Assembly: GCA_017640785.1 (NCBI GenBank)
Contig: JAEPPZ010000001.1
Span: forward strand, 540,182-604,181
Source: Balneola sp.
Lineage (GTDB): Bacteria; Bacteroidota; Rhodothermia; Balneolales; Balneolaceae
Length of the DNA stretch: 64,000 nt
Direction of reading: 5' to 3'
This document shows, piece by piece, positions 23,318 to 33,159 of the stretch. Under the pieces are notes generated by a model. The model was not told where the DNA came from. It saw only the letters and a list, made by a program, of their open reading frames with translations, and did not search any database. The translations under genes and the position numbers were made by a program. Each line of letters opens with the position of its first letter. The stretch's first letter is position 1.

Positions 23318-25345
23318 TCATCTTTCAATTTTAAGAAGTCGTGCATTCACAGCAACAACTACGGTACTTATCGACATCAAACCTGCACCTACAGCCGGAT
23401 TTAATATGACCCCAAACGAAAATAATACACCTGCTGCCAATGGAATAGCTACGGCGTTATACCCGGTGGCCCAAAACAGGTTCTGCACCATTTTTTTGTA
23501 GGTAGCTTTAGCAAGAGCTATTAATGCTGCTACGTCTTTGGGATTACTTTGTGTGAGAATTATATCTCCTGTTTCTATAGCTACATCAGAACCGGTTCCA
23601 ATTGCTATTCCCACATCCGCTTGGGCAAGTGCCGGAGCATCATTCACACCATCACCTGTCATGGCAACTTTTAATCCTCGTGATTGGACTTCCTTAATTT
23701 TATCTGCTTTTTCGTTGGGCAAAACTTCAGCGAAGTAGTCATCCAGACCCAGTTCCTTAGCCACGTAAGCAGCTGTTTGTTTGTTATCTCCTGTAAGCAT
23801 AATGCATTCGATACCCATATCATGCAACTGGTTAATTGCAATTTTGGAGTCTTCTCTAATGGTATCACCAAGTGCAATTGCCCCTTTTAGTTCGCCTTCA
23901 ACAATAACAAATACAACCGTTTTACCTTGTTTTGAGAGGGTTTGATATTGATCATCTGGCAATTCGATATCATTCTCTCTTAAATAACCGGGGCTTACTA
24001 CTTTGATTGAAAGTCCGTCAATATTACCTTCAATTCCTTTCCCTGTTATAGAATTAAAATCGTTTACTTCAAGAAGTGAGTCAGCAGATTTTACAATTCC
24101 CTGAGCGATAGGATGTTCAGAATTTTGTTCTAAAGAAGCTGTTAATTGTAGCAAACGTTCTTTCTTGTAATCTTCTGAAAATGTCATAATATCGGTAACT
24201 TCAAAAACACCTTTGGTGAGTGTTCCCGTTTTATCAAAGATTACAGCTCCCAAATTTCTGGCATCTTCAAACGCAGTTCTATTTCTAATCAGAAACCCAT
24301 TTTTAGCAGCTAAGTTAGTCGAAACAGCTACTACTAATGGTACCGCTAAACCTAATGCATGAGGACAAGCAATAACCATAACAGTTACTGTACGTTCAAG
24401 AGCAAATACGAAATCCTGAGTTGTAAGAAATGTCCATACAAAGAACGTAATAGTTCCTGCACCAAGCGCTATCAAGGTAAGCCAGAACGCAGCTCTATTT
24501 GCAAGATCTTGTGTTTTTGACTTGCTATCCTGAGCTTGTTTTACAAGAGTAATAACCTGAGAAAGAAATGAATCCTCGCCCGTCTTATTAATTTCAATTG
24601 TTAACGAACCTTCTCCATTAATAGACCCACCTATAACTTCGTCTTCTTCTCCTTTATTTACCGGCTTTGATTCTCCGGTCATGAGAGATTCATCCACGGA
24701 ACTCTTACCTTTAACTATGAATCCGTCAGCGGGTATTTTTTCGCCGGGTTTTATAAGAACCCGATCACCTTTCTTTAGCTCTTCAAGAGCCACCTCTTTG
24801 GTTGATCCATCTTCCTGAACCAAATGCGCTTCCGAAGGCATCAATTTTGCAAGTTCCTCCAAAGCTTTTGAAGCACTCATTACGGATTTCATTTCGATAT
24901 AGTGCCCTATAAGCATTATATCTACAAGGGTAACAAGCTCCCAGAAAAAGATTTTCCCTTCAACTGCAAATACAACCAACATACTATATACATAAGCTGT
25001 GGTTATGGCAATACCAATAAGGGTCATCATGCCCGGCTTTTTGTTCCTTAATTCGTTTACCAACCCTTTTAAAAAAGGCCAGCCTCCGTAAAAGAATACT
25101 ATACTTGAAAGAAGTGCCGAAACATAGACATCACCCGGAAAAGATAAGCTTTCCCTTAATCCAAGTAACCCTTGAATCATTGGAGAAAGCGCAATAATCG
25201 GCAAACTTAAAGCAGTGGATATCCAAAAACGTTTTAAGAAATCCTGTGCCATGTGTGCATGATGGTTGCCATGATCTTTGTGTTTATTATCATGACCTTC
25301 ATGATCATCTTTATTGGCTTGATGATGGTGATGTTCATGTTCCAT
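23318..25345 (-). CDS. CPH-type (CopB, P1B-3) copper P-type ATPase
   Basis: The 675-residue product has a His-rich N-terminus (HEHHHHQ, HEGHDNKHKDHGNHHAH within the first 35 residues) in place of an HMA domain. The ion-site motif is CPH (near residue 327) rather than CPC, followed by DKTGTLTKG (near 369), TGESKPV, MLTGDN and GDGVNDAP. These mark the CopB/P1B-3 group, linked to Cu(II) or Cu(I)/Ag(I) export. It lies between the CopA-type oxidase and the DUF3347 gene. Confidence 0.93.
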   Translation of the reverse strand: MEHEHHHHQANKDDHEGHDNKHKDHGNHHAHMAQDFLKRFWISTALSLPIIALSPMIQGLLGLRESLSFPGDVYVSALLSSIVFFYGGWPFLKGLVNELRNKKPGMMTLIGIAITTAYVYSMLVVFAVEGKIFFWELVTLVDIMLIGHYIEMKSVMSASKALEELAKLMPSEAHLVQEDGSTKEVALEELKKGDRVLIKPGEKIPADGFIVKGKSSVDESLMTGESKPVNKGEEDEVIGGSINGEGSLTIEINKTGEDSFLSQVITLVKQAQDSKSKTQDLANRAAFWLTLIALGAGTITFFVWTFLTTQDFVFALERTVTVMVIACPHALGLAVPLVVAVSTNLAAKNGFLIRNRTAFEDARNLGAVIFDKTGTLTKGVFEVTDIMTFSEDYKKERLLQLTASLEQNSEHPIAQGIVKSADSLLEVNDFNSITGKGIEGNIDGLSIKVVSPGYLRENDIELPDDQYQTLSKQGKTVVFVIVEGELKGAIALGDTIREDSKIAINQLHDMGIECIMLTGDNKQTAAYVAKELGLDDYFAEVLPNEKADKIKEVQSRGLKVAMTGDGVNDAPALAQADVGIAIGTGSDVAIETGDIILTQSNPKDVAALIALAKATYKKMVQNLFWATGYNAVAIPLAAGVLFSFGVILNPAVGAGLMSISTVVVAVNARLLKIER

Positions 25346-25352
25346 AATTCAA

Positions 25353-25871
25353 TTAATTTATAGTTTTAACCGTTGTCCCACATTTATGCATTTTCTGTCC
25401 GAAATAAGGATTAGCAATTTTCTCACTTTCACTCAACCATTTCGCTCCTTGTCTATTATTCGCCATTGGACAGAATTGAACATATAAGGCATTTTTATCA
25501 TACCCTTGATTTTCCACTGCCTTCACAAGCTCTTCTGTAATCAAAAGTAATGAGCTTCTCAACTCTTCTATATTTTTTGAAGCTGTTGCAGTTTCTACTG
25601 CAGCGAGCATTTTAGCATGGTGCGTTTCATGCTTTTTTTGATGCTCATTGTGCTCATTCATCTCATAATTAGATTTTACTTCCTTAGAAAATTTAGAAAT
25701 ATGTCTCTGTGCTTTATCAAAGTCATCTACTACCAGAGCATTTTTAAAATCCATGTATTCACTGATCAAAATTGATAAATGATCGTCGTGAGCGTGCTTA
25801 TTTTTATCTTGAGCTTGTACACTTGCAGTACTCATTAATAAAGCTATAAGTGCAATTAGATAAGTTTTCAT
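25353..25871 (-). CDS. Exported DUF3347 protein
   Basis: The 172-residue product has a signal peptide (cleavage near VQA-QD) and a helical DUF3347 domain with the segments QFCPMANN, WLSESEKIANPYFG and MHKCG. His-rich stretches lie at the start (KHAHDDH) and in the middle (EHNEHQKKHETHH). The same domain, with the same Cys-Pro-Met, MH and Cys-Gly residues, forms the C-terminus of the neighbouring CusB-like protein. I infer periplasmic copper binding. The ATG at 25871 is chosen because it begins the signal peptide and avoids overlap with the CusB gene. Confidence 0.82.
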   Translation of the reverse strand: MKTYLIALIALLMSTASVQAQDKNKHAHDDHLSILISEYMDFKNALVVDDFDKAQRHISKFSKEVKSNYEMNEHNEHQKKHETHHAKMLAAVETATASKNIEELRSSLLLITEELVKAVENQGYDKNALYVQFCPMANNRQGAKWLSESEKIANPYFGQKMHKCGTTVKTIN

Positions 25872-25894
25872 AGTATTATTTATTGTATTTAGAA

Positions 25895-27742
25895 TTATGA
25901 TTCGATTTTTAAAATGGTTTCGCCGCAATTATGCATTTGGTCTCCGAAATAAGGATTGGCAATCTCTTCAGTTTCACTTAGCCAATACCCTCCTTTTCCC
26001 TCATCTGTCATAGGGCAATATTGTTGGAATATCACACTTGGTATGCCAAAGGTTTTAACACTCTCTATCAGGGTTGATGAAAGCGTTAGAAAGGCAGCCC
26101 TTTGAGCTTCGATGTTCTGAGATTGTTTTAGCTCTTTATTAGATGAGTCAATTTTTTCAAGTTGTTTCATCCATGTGGTATGCAGTTCTCCTTTCACCAG
26201 CGTCATGTTTACATTTTTGAGTTCATTCTCAAGTTTATTCGCATATGCAGTAACTTTGGATTTATCTGACATTACCAATGCGTCTTTCAATTTCAAATAT
26301 TCCTGAACTACATTATTTAACTGAGATTTAAATTCTGCAGGAACCGATTTCGTTTCCGTATTCATATTTTGATGATTGGAATGATCCTCTTCATTCATTG
26401 ATCGTGAGTTCATTTCCATCTTCATCTCGCCGGAATCGCCTGCTCCCATGTTATGACCTTCGTGTCCCGTGCGATTAGCTCCCGTTCCCGGATTCCTGTT
26501 CATCATACTTAACTTATCTGCAAGCTGTGCAGCTCCATCCAATTTGAAATTACCATGGGTTACTACTTCTTCACCGGCTTCCAATCCTTCCAAAATGATG
26601 TATTGCTCACCCACCCGTTTACCTAACGTAACTTCACGAGCTATAAAAGTAGGCTCTTCTTTGTTTGGTATCTGCACAAAAACGATGGATCGTGGACCGG
26701 TCCAAAGCACTGTTGATTTTGGAATCAGTAAAGATTTCTGATTTGAGATATTGGCTGTCAATATTCCTTCCGCTAACATGTTCGGCTTTAATTTCTTTTC
26801 AGGATTATTCGCCTTTACTCTCACGTCCGCTGTTCGGCTCATACTGTTTACTGATGGATCTACAAAGCTCACCGTTCCTTCAAATTTTTCTCCGGGATAC
26901 GTTGCTGTAGTGAACATAATATTTTGCCCTTCTTGTATTAAGGATAGATCAGATTCATATGCGTCAAACATCACCCAAACACTGGAAAGATCTGCAACCA
27001 TATATATCATACTTCCACGATTTACGTAGTCTTCACGGGAAACATTCAGCTTGGTAACATAACCGGTAGCTGGAGAGACGATATCTAGTTCGGTTTTAAT
27101 CTCACCGGTTGACTCGATTTCTTCTATAGTTTGAACAGGCAATTCCCATAAAGCTAACTTTCGTTTTGCTGATTTATACAATACAGGGTTTTGCTCTTTG
27201 AATTTAGCCGCTTGCAACAGCTCTTGTTGAGCGGAAATAAGCTCCGGAGAGTATATAGAAGCAATTTTTTGCCCTTTTCTAACAAAAGCTCCTTCGTAAT
27301 CCACATATAGGTTTACGATTCTTCCACCAAATAAAGCAGTAACACTGGATACCTTATTCTGATCTGGCATTATTTTTCCCGGTAAATAGATCGTTGATAC
27401 CGGATTTCCTGAGCGAACAACGGAAGTTTCGATTTCAGCCAACTTCATCGCAGCCAGCGACATCGTTAATTCATTGGGATTTCCACCGGTTGAATTGTCA
27501 TTCACCGGAATGAGTTCCATTCCGCAGATCGGACAATCACCGGGTTCGCTTTGTCTTACACTCGGATGCATACTGCATGAGTAAATGACATTTCCCTCGT
27601 CATCAGTATGACTGTCAGCGATGTGTTCATCCGGAGTTTGAAGTTCTACTTTTGTTTCTGTGCCTCCGAATATTAAAGCACCAAGGAGAATGCCCACCAC
27701 TCCAATTGCTATATATAGGCTGTATTTTTTTAGATTTTTCAT
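25895..27742 (-). CDS. cusB: CusB-like RND periplasmic adaptor with metal-binding and DUF3347 domains
   Basis: The 615-residue membrane-anchored adaptor links the inner-membrane CusA to the outer-membrane channel. In order it has an N-terminal anchor helix, a metal-binding domain (CSMHPSVRQ...CPICGMELIP, about 54-82), the adaptor core with barrel-sandwich and hairpin (about 110-415), a Met/His-rich linker (MKMEMNSRSM, DHSNHQNMN, about 430-465), and a DUF3347 domain (about 475-615) with YCPM and MHNCGE. The extra domains suggest it collects periplasmic Cu(I) itself. It lies between the DUF3347 gene and the TolC-like gene. Confidence 0.92.
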   Translation of the reverse strand: MKNLKKYSLYIAIGVVGILLGALIFGGTETKVELQTPDEHIADSHTDDEGNVIYSCSMHPSVRQSEPGDCPICGMELIPVNDNSTGGNPNELTMSLAAMKLAEIETSVVRSGNPVSTIYLPGKIMPDQNKVSSVTALFGGRIVNLYVDYEGAFVRKGQKIASIYSPELISAQQELLQAAKFKEQNPVLYKSAKRKLALWELPVQTIEEIESTGEIKTELDIVSPATGYVTKLNVSREDYVNRGSMIYMVADLSSVWVMFDAYESDLSLIQEGQNIMFTTATYPGEKFEGTVSFVDPSVNSMSRTADVRVKANNPEKKLKPNMLAEGILTANISNQKSLLIPKSTVLWTGPRSIVFVQIPNKEEPTFIAREVTLGKRVGEQYIILEGLEAGEEVVTHGNFKLDGAAQLADKLSMMNRNPGTGANRTGHEGHNMGAGDSGEMKMEMNSRSMNEEDHSNHQNMNTETKSVPAEFKSQLNNVVQEYLKLKDALVMSDKSKVTAYANKLENELKNVNMTLVKGELHTTWMKQLEKIDSSNKELKQSQNIEAQRAAFLTLSSTLIESVKTFGIPSVIFQQYCPMTDEGKGGYWLSETEEIANPYFGDQMHNCGETILKIES

Positions 27743-27752
27743 GATAATTTAT

Positions 27753-29000
27753 TTAGTAATTAAGTTCGTTTTCGGTGATGTTATTCACGCCCGAGAGATA
27801 ATTGATATAGCTGTTCGCCATGTACAGATCGGCTTTAGCTTGAATTCGTTTTAGCTGATACTCAAGTAATTTTCTTTGCAACCTTAGTATTTCTTCGAAA
27901 TCAGATGCGTCAGAAGAATAGGATTCCATCATTATGTTAATGGCTTGTTCAACTCGTTGAATTTGTTTGGTATCGTATAAATTGAATCTTCTCTGAGCAT
28001 CACTTCGATCTCTGAGTGCTGTGTAAAGATCTGTTTCCAGCTTATTTTCTAATGTGATTATATCCTGCTGAACCGAATTCAGGTTCAATTCTGCCTGCTG
28101 CACCTTTGCATTATATTTATTTCTGAAAAGCGGAATCTTAAAACTGGCTCGGGCTACAAAAGCATCTCTTCCGTTATCCGAAAGATTTGTAACGTCTGTA
28201 CGCTCTCCTGTAGCTATATAATCGAAACCAATTCCGAAAGAAGGCTTTCCTTCTCTGTCAGCTAAAGACACCATTTCCTTTGAAGCTTCTTCTCTATATC
28301 TGAGTTTATTAAGATTCGGGTTTTGCTGAATGATAGTTGACTTGAGTTCATCCTTGTTCTTGAGTGCCATTGATGCCGAGAGATTGTCCGGAATAATAAC
28401 CTCTGAGCTTTCATCCACATTTCTGAATTCATTAAAACGCTCCTTTAGCAGTCTACGGTTATCCTTCAGAAGTTCGATTTGGGTTTTAAGATCTTCTTGT
28501 TCGATCTGTGCCCTGAGTACATCAACCTGCGAAGTCAATCCATTTTCATACCTACTCAAACTCACTTCGAGTAATGTATTTATGATTCTGAGATTTTCTT
28601 CTGCAATGCGAATTTGCTGTTCCACTTCAAATAAATCGCTCCAGATCATTTCCATTTGATAGAAAATGCGATTCCTTTGCTCCTGAAATTGTTCAAATTG
28701 TGCTTTCGCATTCGCTTCAGATACCGACCTCTTTTCAGACAAACTTCCAAACCACGGAAACATTTGTGTTACCGAAATCCGTGCTCTTTGCGGTCCGACT
28801 CTGGTTTCAATCGGACTAATAAAATACGCGAATGCCACTTCGGGATCAGGTAATGACCCAACCTGAGGTCTGCTTTCCAATTCTGATAAATACCTGTTGA
28901 AAGAAGCTTTGAGCTCGGGGTTATTCTGAGCTGCTTCCTGTTGGTAACTTTGGAGTGTTTGGGCGTTTAGGGTTGAAGAAAGTATCAGGATTATGAACAT
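27753..29000 (-). CDS. cusC: TolC-family outer-membrane efflux protein (CusC-like)
   Basis: The product from ATG 29000 has 415 residues: a signal peptide (FIILILSSTLNA-Q) and two OEP helical-hairpin repeats (for example NRIFYQMEMIWSDLFEVEQQIRIAEENL and LENKLETDLYTALRDRSDAQRRF). It should form the channel of the CusCBA pump. The frame stays open upstream to an ATG at 29237 that overlaps the cusA stop, adding 79 residues. That extension is repeat-derived (contains SPLERGFRGV) and would precede the signal peptide, so the later ATG is preferred. Confidence 0.85.
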   Translation of the reverse strand: MFIILILSSTLNAQTLQSYQQEAAQNNPELKASFNRYLSELESRPQVGSLPDPEVAFAYFISPIETRVGPQRARISVTQMFPWFGSLSEKRSVSEANAKAQFEQFQEQRNRIFYQMEMIWSDLFEVEQQIRIAEENLRIINTLLEVSLSRYENGLTSQVDVLRAQIEQEDLKTQIELLKDNRRLLKERFNEFRNVDESSEVIIPDNLSASMALKNKDELKSTIIQQNPNLNKLRYREEASKEMVSLADREGKPSFGIGFDYIATGERTDVTNLSDNGRDAFVARASFKIPLFRNKYNAKVQQAELNLNSVQQDIITLENKLETDLYTALRDRSDAQRRFNLYDTKQIQRVEQAINIMMESYSSDASDFEEILRLQRKLLEYQLKRIQAKADLYMANSYINYLSGVNNITENELNY

Positions 29001-29017
29001 ATAAAACACACCCCTGA

Positions 29018-29190
29018 ATCCCCTCTCAAGAGGGGACTTTTTCTTTTGTTCCTTCGAAGGGAGATTTGCTTTCTTAACCTGTTCGTAATTCTCCCCTTGA
29101 GGGGAGCTGATCGAATCGGCTGTTCCCGATTTGATCCAAGGGGTGTCAGAACTGTATTCTTTAGCTAGTTCCGATGCTCTGCGTCGGAAT
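29018..29190. repeat. Cluster of three palindromic repeats between cusA and cusC
   Basis: From right to left on the plus strand these are TTCCGA/TCGGAA with a 9-base loop (29169-29189), CTCCCCTT/GAGGGGAG (near 29091-29107) and CCCCTCTC/AGAGGGG (near 29022-29036). The last matches the core of the element at 57135-57164. They fill the space between two genes that would otherwise overlap or nearly touch. Confidence 0.65.
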
Positions 29191-29233
29191 GAAACATTAC
29201 CTAAAGCTGAATAATTGTTTTGAAATATTTGTC

Positions 29234-32200
29234 TCATTTCAAACTCCTTTTTAATTGAAATTCTTTCCAGATCGCGTACAACACAGGAACTACAAATAGT
29301 GTGATTACCTGAAGTAACATCCCTCCTACACTTGGAATCGCCATTGGAACCATGATATCTGCTCCACGACCTGTTGAAGTAAGTATTGGGATCAACGCAA
29401 GAATGGTTGTTGCGGTCGTCATCAGTGTCGGGCGAATTCTTCGTGAACTTGCCTCGATCACAGCTGATCTGATCTCTGCTTTATTGGTTGGTTTTTGTTT
29501 ATCAAAAATTTGATCCAGATAAGTTGCCATCACTACTCCGCCATCTGATGCAATTCCAAACAGAGCGATAAATCCTACCCAAACAGCCACACTTAAATTT
29601 ACCGTGCCCATCTGAAATAGATCTCTCAAATTCTGTCCAAATAAGTCAAAATTAAGGAACCAGCCTTGTCCGTACAACCATATCATTAGAAAACCTCCTG
29701 CCCAGGCTACAAAAATACTGGTAAAGATCATCCCAGTGGTTGCTGCAGATCTAAACTGGAAATACATGATCAGAAAAATGGCAAAAAGAGCAATGGGCAG
29801 AATAATGCCCAGTCTTTTCTCTGCTCGAACCTGATTTTCATAATTTCCGGCAAATTCGAAACTTACTCCTGCAGGTACTTTCAGTGAACCGGTTTCGATG
29901 CGTTCTGATATCAATTTCTGTGCATTTCGAACTACATCCACTTCTGCAATACCGTCCAGTTTATCGAAGATCACATAGCCGATAAGGAAGGTGTCTTCAC
30001 TTTTTATAGCTTGTGGCCCTTGCCGATATTCAATAGTTGCCAATTGCTCTAATGGGATCTGAGCTCCTGATTTGGTTGGAACCAACATTTTAGAAATTGC
30101 CTGAGGATCATTTCTCAATTCTCTGGCATAGCGAACCCGGATTGGGTATCTCTCTCTACCTTCCACCGAAGTAGAAACCTGCATTCCTCCGATTCCTACC
30201 ATAGCAAAATTCTGTACATCCTGAATGGTAAGACCGTATCGAGCTAATTTTTTCCTGTCCCAATCAATTTCCAAGTAAGGCTTACCTACGATTCGGTCAG
30301 CAAATACAGACTGTGGTTTTACTCCAGGTACAGTTCTAAGAACTTCTTCTAGTTGTAAACCAAAATCCTCAATAGTTTCGAGATCAGAGCCTTTTACTTT
30401 AACTCCCATGGGCGCCCGCATCCCGGACTGGAGCATAATCAATCTTGTTTGAATAGGCTGAAGTTTTGGAGCTGATGTCGTTCCCGGAATTCTGGTTACT
30501 GCTACGATTTCATCCCAAATATCATCCGGTGATTTAATATGATCTCTCCATTGACGAAAGTACTTACCGTCTTCATCAGGAATTAATTCACCGTTTTCAT
30601 TTCGCTCAAAAACACCAGCTTCATTTATCTTAAATCTAATTCTGCGTCCGTTTTCATCCGTTTTGTATTCCGATTTATACTGGATCACATTTTCATACAT
30701 AGAAATGGGTGCAGGATCTAATGCCGAATTTGTACGTCCAAGTTTTCCTACTACTTTCTCTATTTCCGGAATAGATGATACCGCCATATCAATTTTACGT
30801 ACTACATCTTTTGACTCTTCAATTCCCGCGTGAGGTAATGTTGTTGGCATTAACAAAAATGCACCTTCATCCAGCGCCGGCATAAATTCTTTGCCTAAAC
30901 CCGGAAATGTACGTGAAGCTGCTGTCCAAACTTTCGTGCTCTTGACATCTACACCAATTGAATCGAATCCTTTGTCAACAAAACCGAATACACTCGAAAA
31001 TCCAAGCCAGATGATCATACTCAGAACAATGAAGAAGGTCGGTATAGACAGAAATGCGAGCTTGTGATCCAAACACCAGGCAATAAGCTTGTCATAATAT
31101 TTGATCACTAACCAAAATGAAAACAGGATAACCCCAATTAACAACACAACAAATAACAGATTCCAGATCAATGCTACTGAAGGGCCGAATGGCAACCAGT
31201 ACTTTGCTAACAGCCAGGTCACAATAACCACACTCAAAATATTATTGAGCAATGGAATTTTGGATTCATACTCAGAATCAAGAACAGTTGATGCTCCATT
31301 TATAAGCCCAAAGCCTATCAATGCTAGGGCAGCCCAAACCGGACCTGTAAATAGAATCACTAATCCAGAAATGACCAATAGGCTATTCCAAACTAACTTT
31401 ATTTTCTTGTTGCTGATCTTGACGGAAAACACCCAGTGTGCAAAAGGTGGAATCAAAGTAATGGCAACAATGATAGAAGCGATCAGCGCGAATGTTTTGG
31501 TGTATGCCAACGGTTTGAACAATTTACCTTCGGCCGCAATCATGGTAAATACCGGCAGAAAACTTACAATAGTTGTTGAAACCGCCGTTATTACTGCAGA
31601 AGCTACTTCTACCGTGGCTGTGTAAATTACCTCGAGAAGTGAATCCCCTTCCTTCATGTTCTCCATATGCCGGAGCATATTTTCCGAAAGAATTACCCCC
31701 ATATCCACAATGGTACCTATGGCAATGGCTATTCCTGAAAGCGCCACTATGTTTGCATCAACATTTGCATACTTCATGGCAATGAATGTCATCAGTACTG
31801 CAATAGGTAACATGGCTGAGATCAAAAATGAAGTTCTTAAGTTCATTACCATCACCACAATTACAATAATGGTGATTAGAATTTCGAGAGATAAAGCTTC
31901 TTCCAAAGTCCCTAAAGTTTCCCCGATCAATTCTGAACGATCATAAAACGGTACAATCGTGACTTTAGAAACCGTGCCATCATCCAGTGTTTTGGAAGGT
32001 AAACCTGTTGATAGTTCGTTGATCTTCTCTTTGATATTGTCGATCACTTGTTGAGGATTTGCTCCCTGTCGCGCCACTACCACGGCACCAACTGCATCCG
32101 CACCCGCTTTGTCTAACGCTCCGCGACGTTGAGCCGGTCCTGTGGTTACAAAAGCAACATCTTTGATCCGGACGGGAACGTTATCAGCCACCTTTAATAC

Positions 32201-32992
32201 CGTTTCTTCGATGTCTTCAATATTTTCGATATATCCTAGTCCACGAACCAGATACTCGGCATTATTGATCTCAATAGTCTGAGCCCCTACATCCACATTT
32301 GTTTTGCGAACCGCATCAAAAACCTGAGAAAGAGAAATATCATAATTCAAAAGGGCATTTGGATTCACATCGATCTGATATTCTTTTACGAAACCTCCGA
32401 TCGGTGAAACTTCTGCCACTCCTTGAGCTCCTGAAAGTGCATATCCGATATAAAAATCCTGAATACTTCTCAGTTCTTGTGGATCCCATCCCCCGGCAGG
32501 ATTTCCTTCCTTATCCCTTCCTTCCAATGTGTACCAAAAAACCTGTCCAAGTGCGGTAGCATCCGGTCCTAAAGCCGGTTGTACATTTTGTGGAAGTGTC
32601 CCAGCAGCCAATGAATTCAGTTTTTCAAGAATTCGGGAGCGACTCCAGTAAAATTCCACTCCTTCCTCAAAGATCACATAAATGCTGGAGATCCCGATCA
32701 TTGAGGTACTTCGAATTGTTTTTACTCCGGGAACTGTAAGTAATTGTGTAGTTAATGGATAGGTGATCTGGTCTTCCACATCTTGTGGTGATTGTCCTGC
32801 CCACTCGGTATAAACAATTTGCTGGTTTTCCCCCAGATCAGGAATAGCATCAACAGGAACAGGATCTTTTGGAAGAAAATCCAGATTCCATGAAAATGGG
32901 GTGGTAACCAGTCCCCATCCTACCAGAATCAGAAGCAGTAACACTGCAACTAATTTGTTTTCGAGAAAAAAGCGTATGGTTTTATTTAACAT
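29234..32992 (-). CDS. cusA: CusA-type heavy-metal RND efflux pump
   Basis: The 1252-residue inner-membrane pump uses the proton gradient to drive metal through CusB and CusC. It is longer than the usual 1040 residues. Extra hydrophobic segments at about 525-670 (for example WNSLLVISGLVILFTGPVWAALALIGF) form an inserted membrane region typical of Bacteroidota copies. The TM4 proton-relay region reads AIAIGTIVDMGVILSEN, unlike the DFGxxVDGA motif of divalent-cation pumps such as the one at 34406, supporting a monovalent Cu/Ag substrate. It is the first large gene of the minus-strand copper operon, after a small exported protein. Confidence 0.92.
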   Translation of the reverse strand: MLNKTIRFFLENKLVAVLLLLILVGWGLVTTPFSWNLDFLPKDPVPVDAIPDLGENQQIVYTEWAGQSPQDVEDQITYPLTTQLLTVPGVKTIRSTSMIGISSIYVIFEEGVEFYWSRSRILEKLNSLAAGTLPQNVQPALGPDATALGQVFWYTLEGRDKEGNPAGGWDPQELRSIQDFYIGYALSGAQGVAEVSPIGGFVKEYQIDVNPNALLNYDISLSQVFDAVRKTNVDVGAQTIEINNAEYLVRGLGYIENIEDIEETVLKVADNVPVRIKDVAFVTTGPAQRRGALDKAGADAVGAVVVARQGANPQQVIDNIKEKINELSTGLPSKTLDDGTVSKVTIVPFYDRSELIGETLGTLEEALSLEILITIIVIVVMVMNLRTSFLISAMLPIAVLMTFIAMKYANVDANIVALSGIAIAIGTIVDMGVILSENMLRHMENMKEGDSLLEVIYTATVEVASAVITAVSTTIVSFLPVFTMIAAEGKLFKPLAYTKTFALIASIIVAITLIPPFAHWVFSVKISNKKIKLVWNSLLVISGLVILFTGPVWAALALIGFGLINGASTVLDSEYESKIPLLNNILSVVIVTWLLAKYWLPFGPSVALIWNLLFVVLLIGVILFSFWLVIKYYDKLIAWCLDHKLAFLSIPTFFIVLSMIIWLGFSSVFGFVDKGFDSIGVDVKSTKVWTAASRTFPGLGKEFMPALDEGAFLLMPTTLPHAGIEESKDVVRKIDMAVSSIPEIEKVVGKLGRTNSALDPAPISMYENVIQYKSEYKTDENGRRIRFKINEAGVFERNENGELIPDEDGKYFRQWRDHIKSPDDIWDEIVAVTRIPGTTSAPKLQPIQTRLIMLQSGMRAPMGVKVKGSDLETIEDFGLQLEEVLRTVPGVKPQSVFADRIVGKPYLEIDWDRKKLARYGLTIQDVQNFAMVGIGGMQVSTSVEGRERYPIRVRYARELRNDPQAISKMLVPTKSGAQIPLEQLATIEYRQGPQAIKSEDTFLIGYVIFDKLDGIAEVDVVRNAQKLISERIETGSLKVPAGVSFEFAGNYENQVRAEKRLGIILPIALFAIFLIMYFQFRSAATTGMIFTSIFVAWAGGFLMIWLYGQGWFLNFDLFGQNLRDLFQMGTVNLSVAVWVGFIALFGIASDGGVVMATYLDQIFDKQKPTNKAEIRSAVIEASSRRIRPTLMTTATTILALIPILTSTGRGADIMVPMAIPSVGGMLLQVITLFVVPVLYAIWKEFQLKRSLK

Positions 32993-33030
32993 TGGTATGA
33001 TTTAAGAATAACTATGAATGAATTTTATAA

Positions 33031-33076
33031 GTCATCTCGCGTGGAATGCCCGAGATTTAGATCTGTCTAAAATGAC
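33031..33076. repeat. Palindromic element upstream of cusA
   Basis: ATCTCG (33034-33039) pairs with CGAGAT (33051-33056), and an outer GTCAT (33031-33035) pairs with ATGAC (33072-33076). The shape, with TGGAATG in the loop, recalls the nested element at 5733-5830. It lies in the 167-base gap between the small exported protein gene and cusA, where no gene was seen. Confidence 0.45.
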
Positions 33077-33159
33077 ATATTTATTTATACACTCTGGTTT
33101 CTGAACTGAATTTCAACAGTGAGCAATACAGAAATGATAAATATTGGACGTAGTTATCC

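Noticed and set aside
29001-29237. N-terminal extension of CusC from the ATG at 29237
   Set aside because: It would place 79 mostly repeat-derived residues before a normal signal peptide. The restart at 29000 gives a standard TolC-family protein. It is reported as a finding instead.
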